Source: Capitulum mitella
Lineage: Eukaryota > Arthropoda > Thecostraca > Pollicipedomorpha > Pollicipedidae
NCBI GenBank assembly: GCA_030062745.1
Contig: CP099843.1
Coordinates: 17,464,997-17,528,996 of the forward strand
Direction of reading: 5' to 3'
Length of the DNA stretch: 64,000 nt
Shown piece after piece: positions 12,460 through 24,400 of this stretch (the stretch's first letter is position 1; each line of letters begins with the position of its first letter). The position numbers and the translations under genes were made by a program. The notes under the pieces were generated by a model. That model did no database searches and was not told the DNA's origin. It saw only the letters and a list, made by a program, of their open reading frames with translations.

Positions 12460-13100
12460 ATCAATAGTTACAATTACACACACTTTGCGGAATTCTATTC
12501 ACGCAAGCCCGTTTATTTGCAAGTTTTTGCAATTTCTTGAAACGTTGTAAGACTACTGGTGTCATTAGTAACTCTGAGAGTCAGTTCTGCTATTTTCCAG
12601 TTGCTCCAAGTCATTCATCGCAGATTCTGAGAGCGGTCAATTTTTGCTCATACCAGTTACTGATGATGTGATCTCAGGTCAGTTCCTGGAGGTCAGTAAT
12701 ACCTTCTCAGATCATTGGATCATTGGAAGTCCCCATCACGTCATACCCTAAACGTCGGAGAAAATCCGTCAATATCCGAAAAATGTGTCGAAAATTTGCT
12801 TGACATTAGATCAGTGACCCAGAAGTTTCCGAAAAACCTGAGATAACAGGATTATAACACCTGTTCTGTTCTCTAACCATAGAAAGTTTTGCTTCGATAT
12901 CCTGTTTTTGAGGAAGTCGTGGAAGGTTAACTTTTTTGGACCTAGGTTTGTTTGACCTCACGTAGGTCAGAGACCTAACTTGACCCGTGGTCAAAACTTT
13001 GAAACGAGATGCAAGAAGAAATAAGCAACAATGACAAAATTTCGCGGCGCTGAGTTTGTTTGTTCTCTCGCAATCTGAAAACCCTAAGATGGGCTGTCAG
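12460..13100 (+). repeat. dispersed repeat R1, copy 2
   Basis: Collinear with copy 1 from its ATTC(G)CG..GTCCGTTTATTT landmark to TTTGTTCTCTCGCAATCT near 13060. It shares the CATCGC-GATT..GAGCGG, GCTCATACCAGTTA and GACCTCAGGTCA-type words in the same order. Copies 1 and 2 therefore lie as near-adjacent direct repeats about 0.5 kb apart. No coding sequence is recognised. Confidence 0.72.
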
Positions 13101-13269
13101 GAACAACCCTTCATTCGGGGCCGGGTTAAGCTATACCGACTCCACCAATTGGGAGCAAGCAGACACATGGGATCATAGGAACATTTCAAGAACCTCGTAA
13201 CATGCACACTGCATAGCTGGGAAATCTCAAAATGATGCCTTTCTAACAACTAACAGCCGACCTTCCTCA

Positions 13270-13900
13270 ATTTCCGTTACCGTGACAGTTTTCGTTTAAA
13301 GCCTCTACAGCAGCGCCAATGCGCCACCCCAGCATAGCAGTCCTCCATTCCAGCGCTTGCTGGTGCTGCCCATCACAGCTGACAGTGCCTGGCATCCCTC
13401 GGGCCGGTGTCGGTAGTGCAGCGCTCCCCCACCCCCCGTCCCCCGACAGCTCCGCCATCTCGGCGGTCGGTGGCGGCGCAGACCAGTACGGAGTGCCGAC
13501 GGCGTATCGACCCCGCATCTGGGGCACTCGGCCGCGCCGCCGCCGCCGCCGCCGCTGCCGCCGCCGCGCGGACCCACTAAAGAGTAATAAGGCCTATCGA
13601 CCAGTGGCGGCGGTGGCGGCGGCGGCGGCTCTGGAGGCTGCGTCGCCGGGAGCCCTTCTGGGGCGCTGGCGTCCCGCGCGCCACCAGATTGCCCTTAACG
13701 AAGCCGACACAATGAGAGGCCGGCTCCCGACCTCTGGCCCAGGCCTGCAGGCGGCCAGCCACGGAACCGCCACCGCAGCTCTCTCAACAGGTTCTGGGTT
13801 GATGCACCCCAGCGCCATTTCATTCGCTCGATTTCGCTGTGGCCGTTCGTCAGACACACTGGTCGGCCTTCTGGTGCTGGGAAGTGCCGGTCAGAATTAA
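13270..13900. other. GC-rich island with complementary (GCC)n and (GGC)n tracts
   Basis: A (CGC)n-type run at 13532-13569 is followed by a (GGC)n-type run at 13606-13629 on the same strand, so the two could pair into a long hairpin. Open frames on both strands are Ala/Arg/Pro-rich and lack recognisable motifs. No gene is called. Confidence 0.5.
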
Positions 13901-15246
13901 GACTGACTGCGTAGAAGATGGTCTGGGACGGATGTGGGACAGCACGGGCAAAATGTTCAGCGGTTAAACGGCCTTAGCTATAAAAACCCCTTTTGGCTTT
14001 TGATGTAAGTGGAGTCCGTTGCATCGATGTGTACGCAACTGTTGGTTTAGTATCGTAGGATATTTGATACAGATGCTCCTCTACTTAGATTTACCCCAAC
14101 ATGCGCTCAGTAAAAAAGGAAAGGAAACGGAACAAAACAAGATAAAAAAAACACATTGGCCACTACGACAAGGTTCAAAGATCCCGAGAAATGTTAGTGA
14201 GAATAAATAAGGGTTGTGCCTTATAATGTAGATGTTTGTCTGCAAATCATAGATAATACTGGCCTCACTCAGCATCGAGTTAACCATTTTTGGGCGTAAA
14301 TGAACTTGGCTCCAAGCCTAGCATGCAACCAGTTCCCTGCATCCCTTCGCCGCGCCAAGAGGCAGGGTAGTCTGCGATGACACATGGCCACACAATCATA
14401 TGCTTCGCTAAACCCAAACAGAGGTACAGTCAATGGTGTTGATCTCCTGACGGTTTGAGAGCATATTCGAGTCGATTATTTGTGGGCCCATCATGCGTTC
14501 ATGCTTACTCGCGAAATTCGTACACCACAGACCTCGTCAGTCATTATCGAAGACGCGTCGGTGCACTAGTTTCCTGGGGGAGGGGTGGCCGGCGTGCGGC
14601 AGGGGTGGGGATCGTGCTAAATGAGCTGCGAGGCCGCCCCCCCCCCCTACAGCGTTGGCGCGGCTCACCAGACCGGCGTTTGTCTTTCCGCCTGGGATTG
14701 GTGGGCGCCGCTTTCCGGGTCGTTACCGGGAGCAGCGTGGCCGCGCGCGGCAAACCCGCCGCTCGCCGCCATGATGGATCAGCGGCGCCGGAACGGGCCC
14801 GAGCAGCACCAGCAGCGGCAACGCCTGTCACGGCGCCGGTGGTCCGCTCATGGGTGCGCTCAAGGCTGCAGGAACGCAATATAAAGCATTCCAGTACGGA
14901 AAAGTGTAGCCTGGCTTTGGACCAGGCTGTCTCCGACTGGCTTTTAGATTTAACGTCATACGTATGACGAAAAAGAGGCCATATTTGCCCCGTCGGTGAT
15001 CTGAAGCATTTAGATATCATGCGCGTTTCGGAGAAGTTTCTTCAGAACTGGATGTCATTTTCCAGTGATTTTACGCAAAGTGACCGTTAGGGAAATAAGT
15101 AGAATGTTTCCGTGATTTTGATGACCAAATCTCCAAACATTTTAGGGAAATATTATTGGAGTCGGAGCTCCTGATATTTAGGAAGTAATGTAGCACGCCA
15201 GTTCTTGCCCATTGGCTGTCGATGTCATCGCATAAAAGAGGAAGGG
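13901..15246. other. gene-free stretch
   Basis: Mixed composition with a GC-rich patch at 14580-14880 that includes a C10 run. No gene, RNA or structured repeat is supported. Confidence 0.35.
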
Positions 15247-15332
15247 GGAGGGAACAGGACGTAGCCAGGATTCCGCCCAGGGGGAGGCCAAATCGGGTCA
15301 AGGGGACCCTCGTAACCAATGGGGGCCTTCGC

Positions 15333-17304
15333 CAAGGGCAGATCCAGGATTTCGCCAAGGCGGGGTAGGGAGGAATGGAAGCGAATGGTTAGCATTTTTT
15401 GCCCTTCAGACATGAAAAATGATGTACTTTTGCTATTTTACCATATAAAATGACCGGAAAAATTCAAACGTGTCGCCTTCTTTCAAAAAATTCTCCGTTC
15501 TGTTCCCAAACAAAGTGGCCGAAATATGATAAAAACGGCGAGATTTTAGGCGGTTCCCTCCCTCCCTCCGTTTGAAATGTCGTGTCTGTATCTGATCCAG
15601 GAGCCCGTCTGTCCCCCCCCCCCATCCCGTAGCTTCTGTTTTTTTTCGTCAGCTTAGTTTGGGTTCCCTCTTGCAGTTACAGGGGTACTTTAGATGGTCT
15701 CAGCCCGTCTGCCGTGCCAGGACCCTCTAGTGGTCTCTTTGACCCTCAGGTTCCTTTTACAGTTTCATGTATACCGCGGGACGTCTCAGGCGCTCCTTTG
15801 GCAGTTTCAGGGGCACCTCGGACAGTCTCAGGAGTCCATCTGGCGGTTTCAGGGGAGCTTAAGCCATCTCGGGTTCCCTCCTGTCGTCCCTGGGACGTTT
15901 TTGCCGTCTAAGAAGCCCCTCAAGCACTAGCAAAGGCCCTCTATAAGTCTCTTTCTGTCGTTACAGAAGCGCCTCTGGCAGTCCTTTAAGTCCTTTTGCC
16001 GTTTCAGGAGCAGTTTGGACGTCTCAAGGTCCAGTAACTTCAGATGCCCCTCTGGTCGTCTCAGTGGCCCCTATTGCTAGAGACTTCTAGTTCGCAGTCT
16101 CAAAGGCCCCTCTCTGGCAGTCTCAGTGGACCCCCTGTGGTTCTGGGTACCCCTCTCATGGTTTCTGGGAAACATTTTTGCCATTTCAGGGGCCCTCTGG
16201 CAATAACAAAAGACCTTTTGGCAATTTCAGGGACCCTGTGCAGTGTCACAGGCCCTTTGAACGTTTCCAGTGGTCCCCATGACTGTATCAGGGGTCTTCC
16301 TCTGTTACATGAGGTATATCTGGCAGTCCTTTAGAACCTCTCTAGCCGTAACAAGGGGCTTTTGTTGACGCTTCGCAGACCTCACTGGCAGTCTCAGGGG
16401 GATCTTGCCCGTGCCAGGAGCCCGCTTATTACACCCGGGGACCCTCTGGCCATCAAGCGCTCCCATAAAATCCAAATACCGTCTCAGAGGCCCTCTTATC
16501 GTCTTTGCTTCGCAGGGGGCCCTGCGACCTTTTTGGCTGTCTCAGGGGTCATCTGCAGTGTACGGACCCATCTTGCCGTCTCAGCAACCACTTGACTTTC
16601 CTGGGGGCCCCTCACAGCATCAAGAATTCCTTAAGGTTTCAAAAAGGCCAACATAACCCATTTATGGCTCCTTTCAGGGTTGAGAAGGTCACCGACGAAT
16701 CCCCGTTCAGAGGGCCCCTCTGGCTGGCCAGTGTTTCTTTATACCGTGCTAGGCACCCTCTTAAGTTGCTTCCGTCTCAGGTGCCTCTCTGGCAATTTTA
16801 GCGGTCTCATAAACCCTTTGCCGTGTTGGGGCCCATTGCGGTCTCAAGGACCCCTGAAGAGTTTCAAGGGCCCTTCTTCCCATCTTAGGGGCGATCTTAC
16901 CGTGTCAGTATCTCATTAACCCTCCCGGAGGTCCTCTGACTACATCAAGAACCTTCAGCATTTCACTCACAGAGGCTCCCTAGGGGCTCAGTCCTCATCT
17001 TGGCCGTCCCAGGGGCCCTATGGGCCATCTGGCGGTCTCAGGGACACTTTGCCGTGTTGAGACCATGCTGTGGTCTCAGGAGCCCTTTGGGATCTTCAGG
17101 GCCCCTCTATGCGTCTCAGAGGTCATCTAACCCTCCAGGACGCCTCCCTGACTGAATCAAGAGCCGGTCAGGTTCTTATATAGACTCCGTGAAGCTCATA
17201 CGGGGTTCCTTCGGGGCTCCTTTTAAGTCTGACAGAGGCCCCTTCTCAGGCCCCAGGAGGGGGGGGGGGATCGCCCCATTTACCCCCCTTTGGATCCGTG
17301 CGTG
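15333..17304 (+). mobile_element. element N5, copy 1, nested inside N4 (minisatellite-filled)
   Basis: Both ends match the inverted copy at 42812-44707. The left end (CAAGGGCAGATCCAGG) corresponds to the reverse complement of that copy's right end. The segment GAAGCTCATACGG near 17191, with the following TTCGGGG, corresponds to its left part. Candidate target duplications match at only 5 of 8 bases (GCCTTCGC and GTCATCGT), so this boundary is tentative. The body is a long degenerate minisatellite. No coding frame is convincing. Confidence 0.65.
15650..17170 (+). repeat. long degenerate minisatellite, about 30-40 bp unit
   Basis: About 1.5 kb of imperfect copies of a unit like (T)GGCAGTCTCAGGGGCCCCTC. 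The words GTCTCAGG, GTTTCAGG, CCCCTCTGGC and GGGGCCC recur roughly every 30-40 bp. The short open frames across it are by-products of the repeat. The same array, reversed and diverged, fills the second N5 copy. Confidence 0.85.
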
Positions 17305-17339
17305 GTCATCGTAATCAGCGGGCCCCATGTGGTTAAAAT

Positions 17340-17560
17340 TACTGTCGGTTTGTAAAGGGGCCCAGCTGAAGTGTAAAGGGGACACATTCGCCTGTAAAGA
17401 CGCTCCTGGCGACCTGGCGGGCGCCTCTTACAGGTCGGCAGGGGCATCTTTACAGGAAAGCAGGGGCCCCTGGATGATCGTTTAGGGGCCCCTGTTGGAC
17501 CAGGGGGCCTTTGCTTGTCTGTAGAGGACACGTTATCCGCCTGTAAAGGGCCCCTGTCGA
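17340..17560 (+). repeat. second degenerate repeat within N4
   Basis: Imperfect units containing CTGTAAAG and GGGGCCCCTG-like words recur at about 30-bp spacing. This array lies in the right arm of the outer N4 element, outside N5, and differs in unit sequence from the 15.6-17.2 kb array. Confidence 0.65.
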
Positions 17561-17572
17561 CCTCTGGAGGTC

Positions 17573-17603
17573 GACCTCCAGTCTCCAGTGGAGACTGGAG
17601 GTC
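17573..17603. repeat. 31-bp perfect palindrome
   Basis: Arms of 15 bp (GACCTCCAGTCTCCA and its exact complement) are separated by a single base. It lies inside hAT element N4, close to its right end, next to further partial copies of the GGAGGTC and CTGGAG words. Confidence 0.9.
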
Positions 17604-17693
17604 TCCACTCGGCCGCCAGGGGTCCCGCTTGGCATCCAGGGGGAGGGGACCATGGCCCCTTTGGCCCCCCTTGGCTACGCCACTGGGAGGGAA

Positions 17694-20311
17694 CTATAGT
17701 GGCTGGAAAGTGGTCATCCACATGGGCATCGCCAATCTTGGGCTCCAGGTGAGCAATTTGGGGAGATGGTGGCACCGAGCAGCGCGTGGCTTGGAGAACT
17801 AATTTTCAGTTGATCTGCATAAACCGATCGACGGTTATTTCTGTGTTCAAGGAAAGCCCTCACAAGCGCTTACGAAGATTTTTATGAGGCATTCATATCC
17901 TTATTAAACCTTAGAATACAGCAGTGCCGCCGCCATACGATCACAGAATACCCCGACCCCCATCTTTGGAATACAGAATACGCTCCTTGCCTCCTTACAA
18001 TGCTTTGATGGGCTTCTTTTCTGCGGTGAGCATGGTGACTTTAGAACCCCGGTCACTTTTAGGAATGCTCCTGCGATACTATTGTCCGCCAGCAAAGTAT
18101 TCGCTGGTGTATTTGATATTCTGTGGACTATGCATGGCAATTTATTTCGTGACGTTGGTTTCACTATCTCTTATGTTCTGGTGATACTAGCCGAGGACGC
18201 GTCCAGATACCCCTCGACCAGACCGTACCGTCCCGACTTCGTTCACTGTCGCAGTCCGAGGCGAGGCGGATCCAGCTCAAACCCCACGCCCACCAATCAC
18301 CAATCAAATCACAGAATATCGCTCACCAATCTCTCGAGAGCCGCATTGCGCGGGACAAACAACTCTTCCTCTGCCGGCCGAGGCCCAACCGCCGGCTGTT
18401 CATAGACGTACCCAGTGCGCTCCCCGGCCAAAACCCTCGGTAGCCGTCCAGCAGCCCGACGCGGTCCCATCTGGCCAGCGCCTGAGGTGGTGCGCCGGCC
18501 GGATCGCCACACGGCCATCGGCCCAATAACAGAAACATCGCACTACGGTCATCGCATGTACGACCGGTATCTAGAAACAATCACAGATCTTATAAACATA
18601 TTCCGCGAATGTGCCCACCCTTTCCCTCAACCTTCGAAGAGACATGGCGCCAAGGCGCCCATCACATATTCTCGATCTCCTTTTAGTTACGTTATTCACA
18701 CCTTCCGTCAGCATGGCAGGCGGGATTTCCACTTTGCAACCCACTGCCAGTTCAATCCTCTGCCGTTTCGACATTCCGTCCTACAGGCTCCGCGATGTGG
18801 TCAGTTGTCACTCATTTCACTAAAACGCCACATCTCAGCTACCACGTCAGGCTGTAAGCCTTTTTTACGCATATGTAACACGATTGCAGACCTGCAACGG
18901 ACGCAACTGAAGTTTCGTTTGCTGTCTGCGATGGTGGTGGCCGTATCTGTTCACAGCAGTTGCAGATGGCTGAAAGAACCAAAACATATTTCCAAACAAA
19001 ATTATTCATTTCTGACGACCACTCACCAATCATAAACAGCTGCAAATGCGCGTCTGGAAGCACGTGATGTCTATGATTGCAGCACATTACAAATGCGATG
19101 CAAACAATTGGTTTGAAGCATTGAATTAGCGGAAAGGTCACACATGGATCGTCTTTTCAAAACTATGTTGGTCTGAAAAACATCAGTTTGTTCTTTTCCG
19201 CACATATTTTTCGAAAAACTCCAAAAGCTTTAAAGATGGACTTAAATTAACTGCTGATCTGTTAGCATTTACCACTATGAAGAAGTATTGACAAGCCAAG
19301 GTAATAACTTATTTATTCGGTAAGGCTTCAAAGACTGTCATTCAACATTTCAGTTTCTTGTTGCAGGAGTGAACGGCTTCTAAAAGTGAGATATTTCTCA
19401 TAGCATTACTCGGAACACCGGAGAATTTTTTTACGAAAAGTGTAGACCGAGTTTCGTGTGATAAAAGCATTAACGCACAGGCATTAATCACATTGTTTTT
19501 GATTTAACAATAGACGCACGTTAACAGAGACATCGTTGTATATTAAGGGCAATCGAAAGGACAATTGTTTGGCTAAATATGTTTCTGTATGGTGCTTACC
19601 CACTCGTCCACCGACAACACTGCCCACTGAAGATGACCATTTTTCGATGCTGGGATACTCGTGAGACCGAACGTACCTTTGTTTCTCCCTCCTCCCCAGA
19701 AAAACTGTACGGCCTTTGCGAGTATGTCCTCGATACGAAATGAAAAGGTCGCTTCTGTATTTTCCATCCGCATTGGCGAGCAATCGTGAAGTCTCTCTCG
19801 CTCTTGCGAGAGATCATCAAAGGTGCAAATATACGTCATGTGTCATACGTCATATACGTCATGCAAATATACGTCATGCGGCATAAGTTTAACGCCTGAA
19901 CCGTGTGCTAAGAAATGTGTTGTGCCGCTGCTGCAAAGTCTGTGGTGAACTGCTTTTGCTACGGTTTCATCTGAGCTGGAAGTGTTTTTGGTGTCCTTTT
20001 TGAGCCAGCAGACAGTTAATGTCTTGCTGTGATTTGTCACGTGGATGAGACTTGTGATGAGAGATGAGACCACTTGATGATATGAGATGAGACGGATGCG
20101 TTATCATTTAATCCCTCTGCAAGGTAATCGGTACTGAGTTGGCGCCTTTATCCATTCACTCACAACTGTTATATCCTGTTCTGTTCTATTCCATTTTATT
20201 CTTTTCTGTTCAGCTCCTTATACAATATACAACTTAGAGTGACATATATTTGTAAGGTGACTAACTTTCGCCACTAAAAGTCTGAACTTTGTTCACGTGA
20301 ATGTATGCTTT
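17694..20311. other. gene-free stretch
   Basis: No recognisable gene. The open frame at 18415-19035 (206 codons) starts in GC-rich and ends in AT-rich DNA and shows no domain motif. Four ACGTCAT words at 19833-19877 are listed separately. Confidence 0.35.
19825..19878 (+). promoter_or_regulatory. cluster of four ACGTCAT (CRE-half-like) motifs
   Basis: ACGTCAT starts at 19833, 19847, 19856 and 19871. The 16-mer GCAAATATACGTCATG occurs twice, 38 bp apart, so a local duplication created part of the cluster. The word resembles CREB/ATF binding sites, but no adjacent gene is recognised and a regulatory role is only inferred. Confidence 0.35.
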
Positions 20312-20319
20312 GTTGCAGA

Positions 20320-21475
20320 TATGGGTGTGGTTTTCGGAAAATGATTGTGGGTACCCAAAACGCATATGGGGACATCCAGACATTGCGTATCAGAGGGGGA
20401 TGGGGTCGTGACAGGCGTTTGTGCCTAAAATTCAGAGAAATGGGTTTAAAAAAGTGTTACGGGAGGTGAATTACAGAAGGATGACTTCCGTATATCATAG
20501 ATGGCTTCATGGCGTCGACATTCTTCAAGATAATATATCTGGTTTTTCCGTTATCCCGAAAACGCACTCCGGGGAATATTTAAGATTGGTTATGGATTAT
20601 CATGTAAATGAAAAGTGCATTTTGGTCATCTTAGACTAATATTTCGTGCATTTTAATTATGGTATTTATCGACAGTGATATCGGTAGGCAAAATACAGTA
20701 CAAAATACTAGAGAAAGGAGCCAATCAACGAGCGGAAAAGACGTAGGTAGACCTCGGACGCACCCGATTCTTACCCAAAACTCCTCTGCCTTGCCGTACC
20801 AGATGCAGTTACAAACGGCAGCGACGATTGTTTTGACAAACAACACCAACGTATTTCGACCTATTTACGTAATACATGCCTGCGAGGGAGATTTGAGGAA
20901 CAACAGCGGTATTTGCCTGACTTCATGATGGCCGCCTTCATAATTCTGGTGTTTGTCAACTGATGTAAGCTTCGACATCGCTGAGGCTAACGATACGCTA
21001 ACCCGATTCGTTCGCGATTTTAGTGTTAAAAAGAAAATGGGATAAATAGATTAAACCTGGGCTGGCAGCCAGCGTACTCAGTTACCCCAGTAAAATATGA
21101 GCAAACGAGAGCAAGTTGACAAGAATGAATGATCCCTACGCTTTCATTCATAACAATGTCCTCTTCATTCGTACGTGTACAGTTAAAAAATCACGATTTG
21201 AGTAGACACGTTTCCTTTAATGGAGGACCTTTCTCCAGGACCCTGCTTGACACATTGTTACTTGGAGGTTGGTGGGGTGGCAATGGAGTAAATGTGTTCC
21301 GATTCTTGTTTACAAAGATGATTTTAGGTGATTAACGTCATGGAACTGAGAATATAAGTATATTTGAGTATTTAAACATAATTTAAGCTTTGGGTGTCCA
21401 AATCGTTTTGTGGATGCCCATTTCCATTTTGTGGGTGCCGGGGAACCCACAAAAAGATAGGAAACCACACCCCTG
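20320..21475 (+). mobile_element. non-autonomous hAT-type element N3, copy 1
   Basis: The left end (TATGGGTGTGGTTTTC) and the reverse complement of the right end (CAGGGGTGTGGTTTCC) form a terminal inverted repeat. Flanking octamers GTTGCAGA (20312-20319) and GATGCAGA (21476-21483) match at 7 of 8 positions, as expected for a hAT target duplication. The sequence is collinear over its length with the inverted copy at 53292-54865. No transposase frame is present. Confidence 0.85.
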
Positions 21476-21483
21476 GATGCAGA

Positions 21484-24400
21484 TTGTTCTAGCACTCCTA
21501 ATCATCGGCCTATTGGGAGGCCGCGGTTACTGGATGCAAAGTTTCGGAAATGGTGAATATCTCGCTTGTTAGAAAAGATATCAAAAATAACTGCACACCC
21601 AAATGATGCCTGATCCTTCACAGGTTGTGGACAGTGATTGCTTTTTGGGTAAAGCTTTTGTTTCCTTGCAGAAAGCGATATGATACCATTTGTATCATAT
21701 TATCCCATAACTGGGATACCTTGTTCTAGACAAAAGGGTAAATTAATACAATGACTAATACGTAGAAAAGCTATTACTGGCAGAGTAATGAAACTGGTGC
21801 CTTAGTAAAGCTTAACATCCGACAAATGGAGTCATACCAAAACGAAGGTAAATTTGTGGCATGTAGCAAAGTAATGCACTTACATAACCATGTTTTGAAC
21901 TGCACAAGTGAAGTTCCTCTGTAAAGATTATGCATAGGGCTTCACTTTTTCAAAGAAACTTCAGGATGACGGCATTGTTTTGCGAGGTGACCCCTAATCA
22001 CTTACAAGTCGGTCCAGTGTCAAACAAAGTTTCTGGATTTTGGAAAGTTTTCACTGTTTCAGAACCAGAACGAGCCCAAGTTAAATAAGCGTTGCTCCAG
22101 GTATGTCATTCTAACCGATAGCGTCATTTGCATTAAGTTTGTGGTGCATGTTTGTGTCATCATTGCATTGGATAATTGTAAGTGTTAAGGGCATGATGAG
22201 CTTGGTGAAGACAGCGAAGTATTAGGTATTGCCATAAAGTTATTTGTCATGGATACGTGTCATGGCTAATCGTCCCATGGAATCTGATTTTAAATATACT
22301 TATGTGCGTTATCTGTGGTTCTCTGAGTTCGTCTCTTTCAAACTCCAGATTGCAGCGGTGGCGCAGTTGGGAAGGTCCCAGAATTCATAGCACGCGACAT
22401 ATTAAGGTAACGTAACTGAAATCTGAGGAACTAAATCCGAGGTTGATACAGCTGTATTAACGCGCCCCATACGCCTAGCGCTGACTGTCCAAGCATATTG
22501 CGTTACATGGCATCATGATATTTCACCAAAAGTCGAGGTTTTTCGGCATTACGAGCAAAAAAGATTGATGTAAAGGTGTTTTACAAAAAAGGAAAAACGC
22601 AGAGCAAAGACAAAAATAGTTTAGGGCAATATGTAACCATTAGATTTTTTCTTCAGCTCCGGAACTTTTACCACTTCTCACCACTCCGGGAATATGTGTC
22701 GACTGTTCGCAAACGACCCTGACAGAACACAGAGGGCATCAGAGGCAATATAGCTAGTTTTTGTGACAACGCAAGCCTTACTTCCAGGGAAAAGGCCGCT
22801 GCATCATGTATCATGTACCATGTATCATGCTCCCCCTGTATCATGTAAGCTCAGTCTCCCCTACCGACGGGGGCTGCCTGTGAGCGGGTCACAGTTCTGG
22901 TGGCCCTGGGCCCTGTTTGCCGTTCGCTGTAGGCGGTACCGTGCTGCCGGAGGCCTCCAGTCATTAGGCGGCCCCCCGCGCCTCCTGCCATTAGCGGCAG
23001 CTGAGACGGCCGCGCTGGTGGCTGGGAGGAGGGGGGAGAGGGCGGCGAGCATGTAATCGGTCCATCTGCTGTCAGCCGGCCGAGGTGCCTCACGTCGAGC
23101 CCGAGCGGCTGGTGCAAGTGGCACTGTGGCTGTCTCCGCCGCTCAGACGCCTCATCCCTCCAGCTGCCAACTGCGCACACATCAGCGCAGTCGCCGAAAT
23201 CTGCCCAAAAACGGTATGGAACGATCGTATTTTCAAGGAAACAGTATCGCACTGTCATTGCTCGATACGCTGGTCCCTTCGCCCCCTTTTTCGTCCTGTT
23301 CATGTTCACTCATTTCGCTTTTCCTCTCTCTCCCTCTTTCTCTCTCTCTCACTCTCTATCTCTCGGGCTGGGCTGGGCGGCTGGGGACGCCAGGTCGAAA
23401 GACGGTAGCTGACTAACCCAGAACGTTCGAACAGCTAAGCCTTTAACGTGGTCCGCCAGCAGCTCCGTCAGAATCGTGGTCGGATGAAGGCTGGACTGAC
23501 GGCTCGGTCCTGCCACGGCACAAATGACGGCGTTATCATGTCCGCTGCCGCTGACGGGGGGCGCCGGTGCTCTCCGGGTGCGAGGTGTTTCCGCTGCTGG
23601 CTGCTGCCATCCAGTGCGAATGATTGCGCAGTTTTGCTCAATTTGATTTCAAGCATTGCCACGTTATTTAGACATTCATCCCTCTTCTTTTGTGGGGTGC
23701 ATGATCTCCACAACAGAAGCTGGTGAACGGAGTGAGAGACTGACGAGCAGCCGCCGCCGTAGCGCCGGACGTACCCGGCAGGCGATTAATAACAGACTGA
23801 ACGTGGGCCTGGTCGGGTGTTTCCTTAATAAGATCGTCGAGTCTTGATGGAGGTGATACAGCGCTTCCTGGATGACCGTCGCTGCGTTCAATATAGTGCG
23901 TGAATCAGCTGACCTAGTAGAATTCATACTGCGGTTCTCTTAAGCGCTGGAATATCTTGTCAACGACCTCTGTATTCGGATTATATGGAGCCGTCAGAGA
24001 CAAAATACATCAGAAGAGCAGAAGCCAGCCAATAACTACCAGGTCGCTAGACGCAAATCGAAAGACGGTTCGTAGGCTTCTCCAATACGTCATGAAATCT
24101 ACTAAAAGTAGACAAAATATATATGAATACAATAACAGACGAAAAACAATGCAAAGGCGTCCGATTCCCGAGTGTATTCCTTCCCACCCATGCTCCCCTC
24201 GGGAGTTTTCCACATCCACTCCCTGTGGGTCGTAAGTCGCAGATGAACGAGTTTAAATGCTATAAAATGTGATTTGCGGTGTCCTCGTTCACCCCCCCCC
24301 CCAAAAAAATGAAGCATTAACCACAATTATCTGTTTTCTTGCCCTTGGAAAAATCTCTCGCTGCGCGGTCCTCCAATGAGTAACTGCATTGTCACTGTCG

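Larger units (their letters stand above)
15255..17685 (+). mobile_element. non-autonomous hAT-type element N4, containing a nested N5
   Basis: The left end reads CAGGACGTAGCCAGGATT and the right end reads TTGGCTACGCCACTG, forming an imperfect terminal inverted repeat. Both ends are flanked by the identical 8-bp sequence GGAGGGAA (15247-15254 and 17686-17693). An 8-bp target duplication with CAG...CTG termini is characteristic of the hAT superfamily. The termini resemble those of the short N1 elements. No transposase is encoded. The interior is almost entirely degenerate tandem repeat plus a second element, N5, at 15333-17304. Without N5 the outer element would be about 460 bp. Confidence 0.85.

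Noticed and set aside
18415..19035. 206-codon plus-strand frame
   Set aside because: No conserved motif, abrupt change in codon composition along its length, and no supporting context.
22359..22371. TGGCGCAGTTGGG resembling a tRNA A-box, as in a tRNA gene or SINE
   Set aside because: No matching B-box (GGTTCGA-like) at the right distance and no cloverleaf could be drawn.
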